Assembly: GCA_051453625.1 (NCBI GenBank)
Contig: JBOZIK010000001.1
Span: 221,028,053 to 221,092,052 of the forward strand
Direction of reading: 5' to 3'
Origin: Welwitschia mirabilis
Taxonomy: Eukaryota; Gnetophyta; Gnetopsida; Welwitschiales
Length of the DNA: 64,000 bases
Shown: in pieces, positions 48,890-60,579 of the stretch
Layout: each line of letters starts with the position of its first letter
Position numbering within the stretch: position 1 is the stretch's first letter
Notes under the pieces: model-generated
What the model was told of the DNA's origin: nothing
Databases searched by the model: none
Seen by the model: only the letters and a program-made list of their open reading frames with translations
Position numbers and translations under genes: made by a program

Positions 48890-49998
48890 AGAAAACTAGT
48901 CTACCTTAGGCCTTGACCACACAAGTACAAATAAGCTGAGGAAGTGGAGAACGGGGAGCCTGTTGCCTTCCAGACTAGTGCACCATTGATGACTTGTATA
49001 CATCCTCCTAGTTTGTTTTTGAGTTTCATAATTTTTTTAATGATCCAAAAGTGTTTTATTTATTGCTAGAGATCTAATCCCTTAAAATAATATTCGTTGC
49101 ATCATTTAACCTAAAGGGTATCTTTCTTAAGCACTAAGTCCCAGAGTTGAGTTAACATCAAAGCTTTGTATATTAAAATGATGTCAGTCAATCCCAAATC
49201 ATCTACTTTCTTTGGTTTCACCAGAGTTTGCCAGCTATAGGGGTCTTCTTGGAATGATTAGGAGTCCCTATCTAAAGGAATCTTCTGTAAAGAGAATTAA
49301 TCTCATAGAGGACCTTGTTAGGAAGGAGAAAAACCCTGCACCAAAAAGAAGACAAGGACTGGAGCACAACTTTAATTAAAACAAGTCTACCAGCATAAGA
49401 TAAAAATTTTGTAGTTCAAAATCTAATATTCTTAGTTACCCTGAGAATTAGAGGTAATAAATCTATAATAGAGAGTTTATTAGAGTTAAGAGGCACTCTA
49501 AGGTATCTAAGTAGTAAGGTGCCTTCACGGAATCCCAGCAATTAAAGATATCTATTTTTTTTCCCTTGAGATAACCCTCCAAAGAAAGCTTAACTCTTAG
49601 AAAGATTTTCCTCAAGTCCAAACACTTTCGTGAAGAGATTCAGAGCTTGTTTCATATATTAAATGGAGCTAGCATCTCCTTTACAAAATAAAAATAGATC
49701 ATCAGCATAACACAAATGGGTGGTTTAAAGCCTGTGACATTTTGAGTGAAAGTGAAATTGGGGATCATCATTCATCTTCTTAAGACCCTTGGAAAGGCAC
49801 TCAATAACGAGGGAGAAGAGGTAAGGGAACAAAGGATCACCTTGCCTGAGACTCCTTTTTCTTAGGAAATAACTAGTTAGTTCACCATTAATAAGGATTT
49901 TATAGAAAGGGGTGATAACACATGCTTTAATCCAATTGATCAATTTGAATGGAAATCCTAGGCCTTCCAAAAGGTTAGTAAGAAATGTCCATGACACA

Positions 49999-50033
49999 NN
50001 NNNNNNNNNNNNNNNNNNNNNNNNNNNNNNNNN
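49999..50033. other. Assembly gap (35 N)
   Basis: Within the minus-strand LINE RT. Confidence 0.99.
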
Positions 50034-50310
50034 ACATCTTAGGCTGATCCATTTTCTAGCATAATATTGGATTAGTTCTTATGCTAGAAGAATGTTGTGA
50101 ATGATGCTTCTGTGTGGAATAAAGGCCCCTTAGTTATCTTTCACAATAGAATTAATAACTCCTTTAAGTCTTTAAGCAATAGTGATTGAGATGGCTTTGT
50201 AAATCACATTAAAGCAAGAAATTGGTCTAAAATCTGAGGCCACATTAGGCAGTTAGATTTGGGGATCAACATGATGGATGTGGTGTTGATGCTTCTTGGC
50301 ATGCTAGAGT

Positions 50311-50951
50311 NNNNNNNNNNNNNNNNNNNNNNNNNNNNNNNNNNNNNNNNNNNNNNNNNNNNNNNNNNNNNNNNNNNNNNNNNNNNNNNNNNNNNNNNNN
50401 NNNNNNNNNNNNNNNNNNNNNNNNNNNNNNNNNNNNNNNNNNNNNNNNNNNNNNNNNNNNNNNNNNNNNNNNNNNNNNNNNNNNNNNNNNNNNNNNNNNN
50501 NNNNNNNNNNNNNNNNNNNNNNNNNNNNNNNNNNNNNNNNNNNNNNNNNNNNNNNNNNNNNNNNNNNNNNNNNNNNNNNNNNNNNNNNNNNNNNNNNNNN
50601 NNNNNNNNNNNNNNNNNNNNNNNNNNNNNNNNNNNNNNNNNNNNNNNNNNNNNNNNNNNNNNNNNNNNNNNNNNNNNNNNNNNNNNNNNNNNNNNNNNNN
50701 NNNNNNNNNNNNNNNNNNNNNNNNNNNNNNNNNNNNNNNNNNNNNNNNNNNNNNNNNNNNNNNNNNNNNNNNNNNNNNNNNNNNNNNNNNNNNNNNNNNN
50801 NNNNNNNNNNNNNNNNNNNNNNNNNNNNNNNNNNNNNNNNNNNNNNNNNNNNNNNNNNNNNNNNNNNNNNNNNNNNNNNNNNNNNNNNNNNNNNNNNNNN
50901 NNNNNNNNNNNNNNNNNNNNNNNNNNNNNNNNNNNNNNNNNNNNNNNNNNN
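50311..50951. other. Assembly gap (641 N)
   Basis: Within the minus-strand LINE RT. The flanking RT blocks are normally much closer than 641 bp, so an unresolved insertion or an overestimated gap is likely. Confidence 0.99.
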
Positions 50952-51362
50952 TACAAACATCTTCTTCAATAATATTCCATGAGGACTTAAAAAGTTTGGT
51001 AGGAAATCCATCAAGGCTAGGGGCTTCATCATTACCAATCAAGAAAAAAGCATATCTAATTTCATTAGAAGAAATAAACCTACATAAATCTATACATTAG
51101 TCTTTTGAGACTCTGGGACTAGCAAATAGAATTGATTGATTAAGATTAGCTACTCTTACCTCACTACCTAGAAGACTCTAAAAATATGAAATGATATCTT
51201 ATTGTACAGCATCTGGATGATCAAGCAGAGTACCATTAGCATTATAGATAGAGATGATAGATGAAATAAGTCTCCTTTGCTTGAGGAATGTGTGAAAATA
51301 TGCTGAATTAAGATCTCCCTCTAGTGTTCATCTAATTTAGCCCCCAATGCTACCCTATGTTG

Positions 51363-51389
51363 CCCTCCCCCATCCCCTCCCCACCCCCC
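51363..51389 (-). other. G-quadruplex-type tract between the two LINEs
   Basis: The minus strand has five G runs (6, 4, 4, 5 and 3) separated by 1-2 bases, fitting the G4 pattern. It lies in the 75-bp junction between the head-to-head LINEs. Confidence 0.85.
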
Positions 51390-51415
51390 AATTTCTTAGA
51401 GCTAGGATTCCAATA

Positions 51416-52762
51416 ATGATGGAGCCAATGGAAAAAGATGTCCCTCCCCTCACAGCTAACAAGCAAAATTCATGGATGGATATTATGGCCAAAAACACGA
51501 ATGTAGAGTCCAGCCTCAAACTTGATTTCTATCCACAATAGTTTTCTATGACAGAAGTTAACATCGATTAGCAGGACTGGAATTTGGAAGTTTCACGATG
51601 GAAAAACTCTTTAGTAGGATTCATTTATGGGATGAAACCTTACATCTTGGGAATGTAAAACTATGTTAAAAAATGCGGGGGAAATGAGGCAATGGTCACA
51701 GTGTCGTAGATTGAAAAAGGTATGTTTCCTTTCAAATTCTATTCAAATGAAGAAATGCAGAACATGATGGAGAAGGGGCCATGACCATTTGACAATAAAC
51801 CCCTAATCTTAAAATCTTGGACCCCCTCTATGTATCTGGAAATAGATAAGATAATCAAGTTTTTGATCTAGGTGAAACTCCTCTGTGTAAATCTACATCT
51901 TTGGTTTGTGAGGGTTCTCTAAAAAATCACAAGTGTTATCAAAAAATCGATATATACAAATGGCATTACTGCTTTTTTAGGAAGACTAAACTTTACTAAA
52001 TTATGTGTCGAGATATCCCCTAAAAATGAGCTCCCATCCACTATCACACTGAAGGCCCATAGTGGAATTATATTAGAGCAAAAAATAAAGTATGAGTGGA
52101 CGCCGTATAAATGCACCCAATATGTTTGCTTTGACCACAAAACAGAACAATGTAAAAATAAAAGGATAGTGATTATCTGGAAACCAGTCCCTTCAAAATC
52201 TAGTAATTTAGTAGGGAAGAAAACCAATGCATTAGTTCTTGGTAATCACGAAGTCAAGGATTCAACTGAAAATAATGCCCATTCAGATTTAGTTGATGCA
52301 AACTCTTTAGTAGAACTGTAAACTACAGCTCAAAATGCTCAAAAAATTCTTGCTCAGCATTTTTAGACTAAGGAGAAACAGGGTCAGTTTTCTAATTTCT
52401 TTTTTGAAAATACTTCAGGTGATTCTTCTTCACATTTCAGCTGGGTAAAAAATCTCTTAAAACAGAGGATGTTAAGGCACAGCAAAGGCGATGGTTTTTC
52501 AGGAGGGAGGATCCTTTCCCATCCAGTTATAGTAGTTGTGAATATGAACATTGATTCATCCAAAGATGGCAAAAGAACCATAAAACAACCAGATCACAAA
52601 GGCATCAAGGCTCAGATTAAAAATGGAGGTCAGGTTCCTCAAGACCCAAATTTTAATAAAAATCTATGTGATGTCCTTAGTATTAAAATTTCCCCAAATG
52701 AATGTATTGATTCCCAAAGATCTTCAAAACCAAAAAACAAGTTTAATCTCTCTAGTCAATGA
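51416..52762 (+). pseudogene. LINE ORF1 (DUF4283 plus zinc knuckle), nonsense mutations only
   Basis: One reading frame runs from ATG 51416/51419 to 52762 without a detected frameshift, broken only by stops (for example TAA 51656, TAG 51707, TGA 51782, TAG 51869, TAA 52319). It contains FDNKPLILKSWTPSMYLE (DUF4283), LCVEISPKNELP, KYEWTPYKC and the knuckle CTQYVCFDHKTEQC at 52112-52153, where the second Cys is Tyr. The stops at 51782 and 51869 stand where the family has Trp (GPW, VWVKL). Confidence 0.85.
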
Positions 52763-52849
52763 AAATCAAGAAGGGGTAGGGGAAAAGGGTGCGTTGATCC
52801 CAATAACCCTAGATCATGAAAATTGCTTCCTAAAATATAAGAGTTCTTA

Positions 52850-53600
52850 ATGGCCCTAATAAATAGCAAAATATTCATCTTCTTATCTTCTAGTTGAAAC
52901 TTAGTGTTTTTGCAATTTTAGAAACAAAATTTTAGGTCAATAGAATAGAGATGGTTGCCAGAAACTATAAGCCAAATCCTTTTAGAAATATACACACAAT
53001 TTTTCTCCTTCCTCTAACAGTAGGATCTTAATTTTATGGAACCCAATCGATGTCCATATTGTAGTGCAATTTGTCTTTTTACAAGTCATGCATTGTGAAA
53101 TAAGGATACAATTCTATGGATTTTGTTTGTTTATGCCTTTAATAATTCCAAACAAAGACAACCTTTATGGACATATATAATCAATTTTAGTTAGGCATCT
53201 CATCTGCCCTGGGTTTTTTTGGTAGATTTTAACTATATTGTAGATCCTGGAGAGAAAATAAATGGATCCCCTGTGAATACCAAAGACTTAAAGGAGCTAC
53301 AGAACCTTTATTTTACCACTTACCTTATTGATTTAAAGCATGTAGGATGCCTTTTTACATGGTCTAATAAGCATCAAGGACAAAGCAGAGTTCATTGCAA
53401 ACTTGATAGAGTGCTAACTAATGATAAGTGGATCAAATCCTTCCCTCATTATTATGCTAACTTTTTTGCTCCAGGTCTATCCGATCACTCACAAGTCATT
53501 CTAAACTGCAATGAAGGCATCAAGGTCAATCATCCCTTCCAGTTTTGTAATTTTTGGTGTGAGGAAGATGAATTCCTCAATGTCATTCAAGTAAAATGAC
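52850..53600 (+). pseudogene. LINE AP-type endonuclease remnant
   Basis: AILETKF (about 52910-52930) carries the conserved Glu. PWVFLVDFNYIVDPGEKING (from 53203) is the GDFN block with Gly changed to Val but Asp and Asn kept. GCLFTWSNKHQG and KLDRVLTNDKW follow, then LSDHSQV near 53480 retains the catalytic SDH. The last 126 codons (53219-53599) are open; stops and one frameshift lie before them. The frame's TTG at 53219 is not a start. Confidence 0.85.
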
Positions 53601-54390
53601 TTGTCCACCTGGTCTATAATTCTTTGGCAGATTTACATAAGAAACTTCAGCATATCAAGAAAGGCCTTAAAGAAAGATTTTCCCACAATACTAAAGGGTT
53701 AAGACATCATCTTCAGAGTGCCAAACAGGAACTTTTAGACATGTAAAAGCAAATAGACTTGTCTCTTGCTGATTCTAATCTTCTTTAAAGTGAGTAGAAG
53801 TTGATGCAAAGTGCTTCTGGTTTTTTCATAAGAATGATTCATCTGAAATGAACTGACCTCTTATAAGGATGGTAACATGCTAGAATCATAGATGATAGGG
53901 AATGCCCTTATTGTCAAAGCCAAAACACTATTGACGAACTTTAAGAACATAGAGAAAGGGGACTGTATTATGACATTTTCTCATAAAAAGATTTTTAAGT
54001 TTAAGAGAGTAATTAAAAAGTTTACAAATCATCATTATTGCGTCACTGATGATGCCCTGTCACCTAAGACTGAAAAACTCTAGGTAAATCTTTTCCATGA
54101 CCTAGAAAGTAGTTACAATGTTTTAGTTACCAATGATACCATTAGAATGAGACTAAACTTAAATATCAGAAGAGTTGTGTTTTACAACTTCTTGAAATTT
54201 ATAGACATTTTTAAGTTTGTGGATCCATTCCAAGTAAAGTAGATTACTAAAAGGCCAATAGAAGAGAAAGTATTTATCCATAATATCCAAAAATATCAAG
54301 CAAAAAGGGCATTAGAGTAGAGCCAAGCTTCCTTTGATTCCAGCTTTTCCAGATTCCCATGACTACATAGGACATTAAGAAAGTCTATGA

Positions 54391-56617
54391 GTATCAGTAA
54401 TGAACATGTGTAATCCTAGCTCCCAGGAAGGCAAAATTTGTATTATTGTCAATGATTTCTTCTAAGGTAATTTGCATTGATTTAAGCTTGTCTTCTAAAA
54501 TGACGAGCAATCTTAAAGAATAAGGTCTCAAAGAAGTCCGTTGTACGCTTGGCGGTGGTGAGATGATAAGAACGAATGAAATAGAGGAATGAACAGAATG
54601 AAAAAAATGCAAGAATGTACAAAATCTTTGATTTAATACAACATCTTTTGAAAATGGCATAGACCTAATGGATTGCTTGCGGTAAGTTTATATATGCTTC
54701 TTAATACCTATTCCAATAGAAATACTTTCTTGAATTACTTGCAACACTTAATGAGGGTAGCATATTCTTGAATGGATAAATTATTTTTAGGATGAATATT
54801 ACTATAATAAATATCAGTAACTTCTTAGATGGTGCTTATACATTTAGTTCATTTGACATAAAGCCTTTTCTATTCAGGCTACTTTTATCACTATTATTGG
54901 TAAGGAATAATCCATTAAGAAAATGTTGCCTGCTAATGGTATTTATTCATCTCATCAAACATATATAATAAAATGCATAGTTATAGTCCAAATGTTTATG
55001 GTTATATTTTGGTCTATTATTATTACATTATTATACTACATTACATTATCTCCTATGCACAATAGTATATTAGCTTATATTATGCTATTACATATGTATA
55101 GTACTACATCTATATATTATAAATAGGAAACATGTTTTATTCATAGGAATATGTTAATGTTAGGAGTAGATACATGATTAAACAAGTGTTTATATAAGAT
55201 TGAATACTCATGTTTGTCTTCTTAGATAATGATGTTACTATAATTAGCTCAATAGAATGATTTCTTACTCTTAGTTACTTAGTAATAAATTTATATTAAA
55301 TATTAGATGTTGTTGAATGTAATGACTAACATTCATGTTTCTTCTAGTATGATTCCATGCAATTATGTATGTATAGTATAGTATATAATGATGTAGGTTT
55401 AATAGATTTCTCTAATAATCATGGTAGCTTCTAATATCTCTTCACACTTTTTAGGTATAAACTATTAAATGTATTTTCTTAGATGTTCATGCATATAAGT
55501 TAAATATTCCTAGTAGTTACTTATTATCTTATGCATAAAATGATATATTAATAATGATTATTATATGATGCTCATTGAAATAATTAGACACTTAATTAGC
55601 AACCTTTATCCTTTAATTTCTATTGATCTAAGTCTATTGAGACTACAGACTTAATCAATGACATATAGGCTATTCTCTTTGGAATTTTATATTTATATAT
55701 AATTAGATTCATTATGACATGTTATAAAAAAAGAACTTAGGAGGTATCCTATCGAAATGATGTGTGTATATGTATGTGTGTGTGTGTGTTAACCATATTT
55801 TTGCATGATTTTACTATAATGACATTCTATTATGATATATTTACTCCCATTGGCTCCCGCCAAGATGTTAATCAGATATGAGGAGTTTCTTATGCTTGCT
55901 GATGAAGGATTACTAATGGATATTTTTGCCAAGTGATTAAGAGGTTTACTATTTATCTGATTTATATTAATATACATGTTCATTTTCATCATTCATATAT
56001 TATAATTTCTTAATAGGATTGGATGTTGTAACCTTGAGATTTCTTGACTAGCTGCCTTCTATACTTTTACATATACCTACTATACATATGTACATATATT
56101 TATGTGTGATATTAATTGATGTTGATTTGAATATTAAGTTATTGCATTATTATTTGCATTCTTTCATGCTTAGAATTGTCACATGCCAATGAAATGAATC
56201 ACCTTAATCTATCTTATGCTCATGCGTATTAGTGGAGATTAGAACAAGATCTAAAATAGAATTATATGTGGTCTAAACTCCTTCAGATGTGGATTACATA
56301 GGTGTGGTTGCTTAGTTGTTGGTACAACCAACCAATCAACTACAACCTGCACACTTCTTTTATGTGCTCTTAATTGACATTTCTAATTAACCTTAAGATT
56401 GGTTTTGATATTAGTCAGGTGGACTATCATAACATAGTTCACTTAAATTGAGTCCTATGAGTAACTAATAGGTAATTATCTTAGTCATAACCTAAATTAT
56501 TCTAGTGTAAAGTTTAATCTTACCATGTTAATTCATCTACTATAATGTAACATAGTTAATTATTTTAAAAAAAAAACCTTGTGCTTTTAGGTCTAGCTCA
56601 AAAACTGGGTTGTGACA
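54391..56617. other. Right part of the 10.1-kb insertion
   Basis: AT-rich. A minus-strand frame of 88 codons (54660-54394) and a plus-strand frame of 67 codons (54923-55126) match nothing. A TG/TA microsatellite lies near 55760-55790. The final segment ends TTTTAGGTCTAGCTCA... TTGTGACA, typical of a gypsy LTR end. Confidence 0.5.
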
Positions 56618-56622
56618 AGTAA
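56618..56622. repeat. Target-site duplication, right
   Basis: AGTAA, identical to the empty site and one transition from the left copy. Confidence 0.75.
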
Positions 56623-57019
56623 TTCTATGATATCACTTTAATTATTGAAGAAGATCTGTATAGGAATACTTAGGTCAGTTTTAAGCTAAGAATTTACTAA
56701 AACTATTAAATTTCACATGTGATTCATAATTCAATTGTAAAAACTATTTAGTGGCATTGTAATACCAATTTACTCATGGAAATAATGTTGCAATATTACA
56801 AATAGTTTGAAAAATAATCAACTTATCTTTTCAAAAAGCAAATAAATTCAATTTTATCTCTTATAGCTAGAATTACATGAAAACATTAAATTGACTAAAA
56901 AATAACTATAAATGTATAAATTATAGCCTACGAAATTCAAATTTCCAAGGTACCGATGTCCTGAAAGTGTCTTGTTCATTCAATGTCATGCATCTAGTGT
57001 CAAAATAAGTTAAAATCAT

Positions 57020-57557
57020 CACATCAAAAAGTGGATGAGATATGATGATAGAAAAGGGACTATTAATCATCTATAGAGCTACTAGATTAAAGTGGTCCTC
57101 TATCCTTTGCATTTTTACCCTTTATCTTGATAGTCTAATCATAATCAACATGAACATTCTTAAACTAGATCATAATGCATTATTTTAAGCTCATTAAGTG
57201 TCTAAAATACCTAACATCTAAGAAGTATAAAAATACCTNNNNNNNNNNNNNNNNNNNNNNNNNNNNNNNNNNNNNNNNNNNNNNNNNNNNNNNNNNNNNN
57301 NNNNNNNNNNNNNNNNNNNNNNNNNNNNNNNNNNNNNNCACATCAGAAAGTGGATGAGATATGATGATAGAAAAGGGACTATTAATCATCTATAGACCTA
57401 CTAGGTTAAAGTGGTCCTCTATCCTTTGCAGTTTTACCCTTTATCTTGATAGTTTAATCATAATCAACATGAACATTCTTAAACTAGATCATAATGCATT
57501 ATTTTAAGCTCATTAAGTGTCTAAAATCCCTAACATCTAAGAAGTACAAAAATACCT
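57020..57557 (+). repeat. 219-bp duplication flanking a 100-N gap
   Basis: 57020-57238 and 57339-57557 differ at about seven positions. The sister LTRs have this piece once, so this is probably an unmerged haplotype or contig overlap. Confidence 0.85.
57239..57338. other. Assembly gap (100 N, placeholder size)
   Basis: Exactly 100 N, flanked by the 219-bp duplicate. Confidence 0.99.
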
Positions 57558-57636
57558 CTAAGTGTAGTATTATAGTTCAAACAATAATGTAAAATTATGA
57601 TCATTAATACCTTATTTTATCAAAATTTGTGCTTCA

Positions 57637-58414
57637 TCATTAACAAAATAAGAAAAAACATTAGTATATTCAAATAAATTACTATTAAATCTTAATTTAA
57701 AACTTTTAAGTGTTATAGAAATCATATTATTAAAACTCTTAACCATGGTTTTAAAGTATGGAGATTAGTTTAATTGTTTTTAGAAGGTCTAAATAAAAAA
57801 ACAAGAAAAATAGTGTAAATATTAACTAATGCTAAATGAATTGATGCTACACCTAATAAAACTTAGAAGAAATGACCAAAAATAATAGAAGTAACTCATA
57901 GATTGGAAAATCTTGAAAATGATCACATTAGAAGTAAAATAAGCTTAAATTATTTTTTGGATAAGGATAAATCAAATGAAGAATTATCAAAGATTTTGAA
58001 ATGTTTATTTATTCAATTAGAAAATATTAAATTAGAACAAAAAAAAAAGATAAAATCCAACTTAAACTTTATCAAGTTTATCTTGTTATGAGTTGGATAA
58101 AATAGATGATCATAACATAAAAACATGATCAAATTTAAGGTAACTTGAATTGCTTTACAATAACATGATTTATTTGAAGCTCGTGTCTTTCATAAAACTA
58201 TCATTCTAGTATGTTAGTCAATAAGTATACCCATTCACATATAAATAACTTTCTTCAAAATTAAAATGCTTTTATTCTTATAATAATCAAATTTGATTGA
58301 CAATCCAAAACATTACCTATTCCTTAATATTAGGAAAATAAATTATAATAAATAATGAAATTATTAGCAAACTAAATGAGAAAAATGCAATAAATTCTTA
58401 GTTTTATATTTTAA
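57637..58414. other. Sequence between LTR and gypsy copy 3
   Basis: A Lys/Asn/Glu-rich open stretch of 62 codons (57903-58091, LDKDKSNEELSKILKC) could be gag of the next element but has no diagnostic motif. Confidence 0.35.
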
Positions 58415-60479
58415 GAGGATGTCTAAGGAAGTGTGTGCATTTAATCAAAGAACACCTACCTTTAAAAGAAAATCTCAATTTCAATAAATATTAGGTGGAA
58501 AACCACATTGGAAACCTTTTGAAAATAGATTTAGGAATTTAAAATTCCAAACAAATAACCAAATCTTCAACTAAATCAAAATGATCCACTTAGAGATTCA
58601 ATAGAATAATTTCAAAAGATGTAAGAAAAGATCAATAATAATATTAAAAACTTAGTAAATGTACTTCAATAAAGATTTCTATCTAATCAAAGACCATAAG
58701 GGTCTCTTGCATTTCAATCTTTACTCATCCCAAATGAATTTAAGAGAGATTTGAAGGTAGTAACAAGAAGTGAAAATGAATAACACTTCCTACCTATGAG
58801 GTTTTAACTTCCAAATATAGTGAAAAAAGTAAGGAATAAGATGATGTAGTAATTTTAGATACATATAACTTCCTTTAAACATTAAATGCTAAGCCCATCA
58901 CAAAAAATTATTCACAAGAAATCAAAGGGAAGAAATCATCTCCTCCTTAGCCTGATAGGTTAAACATAAATCCAACCTATGATGAGAACTTGAAGGTCTT
59001 GATGTAGAAAGCAAACATTAACTTATGTTTTTGGAAACTCTTGCAAGAAATTTCTAAATATTCTAAGTTATTAAAAAACCTAGTTAAAAGAAAACAAAAA
59101 CATACCATTACTAGTAAGGTCTTCCTTGCTCAATCTATTTTTAGCTTATTCATGAAAATGTGTCCTAAATTTAAGGATTCTAGGGCAGCAACAATGAGTA
59201 TTACTTTGAATGGAAATAAAAGAATTTAAAAATATTTAATTAACATAGGAGCTAGTGTAAACATCATGCCTCTTCACATATGTAAAAGACTCTGGTTGAA
59301 AAACAGAGTAGAACCTATAGAAATCATCTTAGAATTGGCTGATACTTAATTAAGAAATCCTTAGGAATTATTAAGGACTTATTTATCCCATAGTTATAGT
59401 TATCATTAAGGAAGAATATGATGAAGCTTATCCATTGCTCTTAGTAAAAGCCTTTTTTGCAATTGTCCACTTTATTATTAACACATGAACTAGAANNNNN
59501 NNNNNNNNNNNNNNNNNNNNNNNNNNNNNNNNNNNNNNNNNNNNNNNNNNNNNNNNNNNNNNNNNNNNNNNNNNNNNNNNNNNNNNNNNNNNNNNNNNNN
59601 NNNNNNNNNNNNNNNNNNNNNNNNNNNNNNNNNNNNNNNNNNNNNNNNNNNNNNNNNNNNNNNNNNNNNNNNAATTGAAATACACTGTCTAGAGCATGAG
59701 GATAAGGAATTTTTTGAATAGAAGGAAATCCAACATGTTGACTCAATGAAAAACCATTTTAAAAGGTTTCATCCCTTACTATCATCTCCATGACATCCCA
59801 AAATGAAAGTCATTGATGATAATTTAGTACTCACACTTGAAAATTCCAATTTATAATTGAAAGAGTTACCCAAAGGTGTAAAATACATTTTTCTATACAA
59901 AAATTTAAGGAAACCTTTGATAATAACTGATATTTTTACTTCTCAACAGGAATCCAACTTGATCTCACTTTTGACTTCTAATGAAGATGCTTTTTCTTGG
60001 ATCCATAAATAATTAGCTACCATTCCTCTTTCCATAATTCAACACAAAATCTACCTTAATGATAATGCTAAACTAGTTAGATAACAATAATGAAGAATCA
60101 ACCTAGCCATTAAGAAAGTAGTTAAAGATGAAATAATTAAACTTATGAATTCTAGGATCATCTATGCTATATCCGATAGTGAGTGGGTTATCCCTTTGAT
60201 AGTAGTTTCGAAAATGAAGAATGTGCATTGATTTTAGAAAACTTAATGAGATCACTAAAAAGGATCATTGTCCTTTACCCTTTTTTGATCAAGTGCTTAA
60301 TAGAATCCAAGGACATGCCTACTATTATTTTATCTATGTGTATAGTGGTTACAATCAGGTTTGTATAGCAAGTAAAAATCAAGCAAAAATAATTTTTACC
60401 TCTTCCTTTAGAATTTTGCTTTAAAAAAAATGTCTTTTGGAGTTTGCAATGCCCCTGACACTTTTCAATGAGCAATGAT
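58415..60479 (+). mobile_element. Athila-like gypsy copy 3 (gag end to RT)
   Basis: Aligns with copy 4 from 62566 onward (shared AAGGAAGTGTGTGCATT-type start, AACATAGGAGCTAGTGTAAA, CATATGTAAAA). It carries the protease (Asp of the catalytic motif read as Asn at 59242), a gap, and the RT start with CIDFRKLNEITKKDHCPLPF then FDQVLNRIQGHAYYYF (60221-60320), where the LDGYSGYN block reads IYVYSGYN and the first catalytic Asp is lost. FGVCNAPDTFQ follows at 60433-60465. The upstream gag core seen in copy 4 is missing. A gap cuts the RT at 60480. Confidence 0.8.
59496..59672. other. Assembly gap (177 N)
   Basis: The corresponding stretch of copy 4 (about 63662-63848) is of similar length, so the gap size is realistic. 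Confidence 0.99.
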
Positions 60480-60579
60480 NNNNNNNNNNNNNNNNNNNNN
60501 NNNNNNNNNNNNNNNNNNNNNNNNNNNNNNNNNNNNNNNNNNNNNNNNNNNNNNNNNNNNNNNNNNNNNNNNNNNNNNN
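60480..60579. other. Assembly gap (100 N, placeholder size)
   Basis: It separates the RT of copy 3 from the 5' end of copy 4. The missing pol and most of an LTR could be hidden here. Confidence 0.99.

Larger units (their letters stand above)
49640..51060 (-). pseudogene. LINE reverse transcriptase (interrupted by gaps)
   Basis: IGNDEAPSLDGFPTKLFKSS then WNIIEEDVC (51042-50950) matches the IGNDKAPGPDG..S.FFK..W...GED start of plant LINE RT. After the large gap, PRSINTTSIMLIPKSN matches P..INAT.I.LIPK. A second gap is followed by SWTFLTNLLEGLGFPFKLIN then WIKACV and LRQGDPLFPYLFSLVIECLS, then HLCYADDLFLFCKGDASS (49712-49660). Aspartates of the YADD box are kept. Confidence 0.85.
48290..51340 (-). 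mobile_element. 5'-truncated LINE retrotransposon (minus strand)
   Basis: From right to left on the minus strand: the GD...FH motif and RT N-terminus (51330-50950), gap, RT core with LRQGDPL and YADD (49997-49690), thumb, zf-RVT zinc-binding domain (48889-48695), a YHVWQGRNAKIFKQK segment (about 48560-48510) and an RNase H-like start, FNNVLIGNPCGKSKGALR (48345-48295). ORF1 and endonuclease are missing, so the copy is 5'-truncated, ending near 51340. Two N gaps remove the RT centre. Stops and frameshifts are present throughout, but the YADD catalytic box is intact in sequence. Confidence 0.85.
51416..54390 (+). mobile_element. Second LINE retrotransposon (plus strand), 3'-truncated
   Basis: ORF1 (51416-52762), the endonuclease (about 52850-53530) and the helical linker up to the start of the RT region (53530-54390) follow normal LINE order. 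At 53950 IEKGDCIMTFSHK corresponds to the KEGD.NT.FFHK motif, with about 440 bp beyond it. RT palm, YADD box and zf-RVT are absent, so the element is cut at its 3' side, which is unusual for a LINE and implies deletion or interruption. Its sequence in the shared region differs strongly from the minus-strand LINE, so they are different families. Confidence 0.85.
46510..56617. mobile_element. 10.1-kb TG...CA insertion, probably an LTR element or solo LTR carrying nested LINEs
   Basis: It begins TGCAACACCCCAACC, typical of gypsy LTR starts, and ends GGGTTGTGACA, typical of gypsy LTR ends. It is flanked by a 5-bp duplication and splits an LTR whose unoccupied version lies at 42149. I did not find a second copy of either end inside, nor gypsy coding sequence, so it may be a solo LTR or degraded element enlarged by the two LINEs at 48.3-54.4 kb and by unidentified DNA at 46.5-48.3 kb. 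Orientation is undetermined. Confidence 0.7.
56618..57636 (-). repeat. 5' LTR of copy 2, right part
   Basis: Continues the alignment with 42154-42718 (shared ACTAAAACTATTAAATTTCA, TTACATGAAAACAT, TCATGCATCTAGTGT). The element's outer end is TGAAGC on the minus strand at 57636. It contains a duplicated 219-bp piece around a gap. Confidence 0.8.

Noticed and set aside
48290-54390. A single LINE inverted by twin priming
   Set aside because: The plus-strand part continues about 440 bp past the GD...FH motif with which the minus-strand part begins, and the overlapping translations differ strongly, so these are two families.
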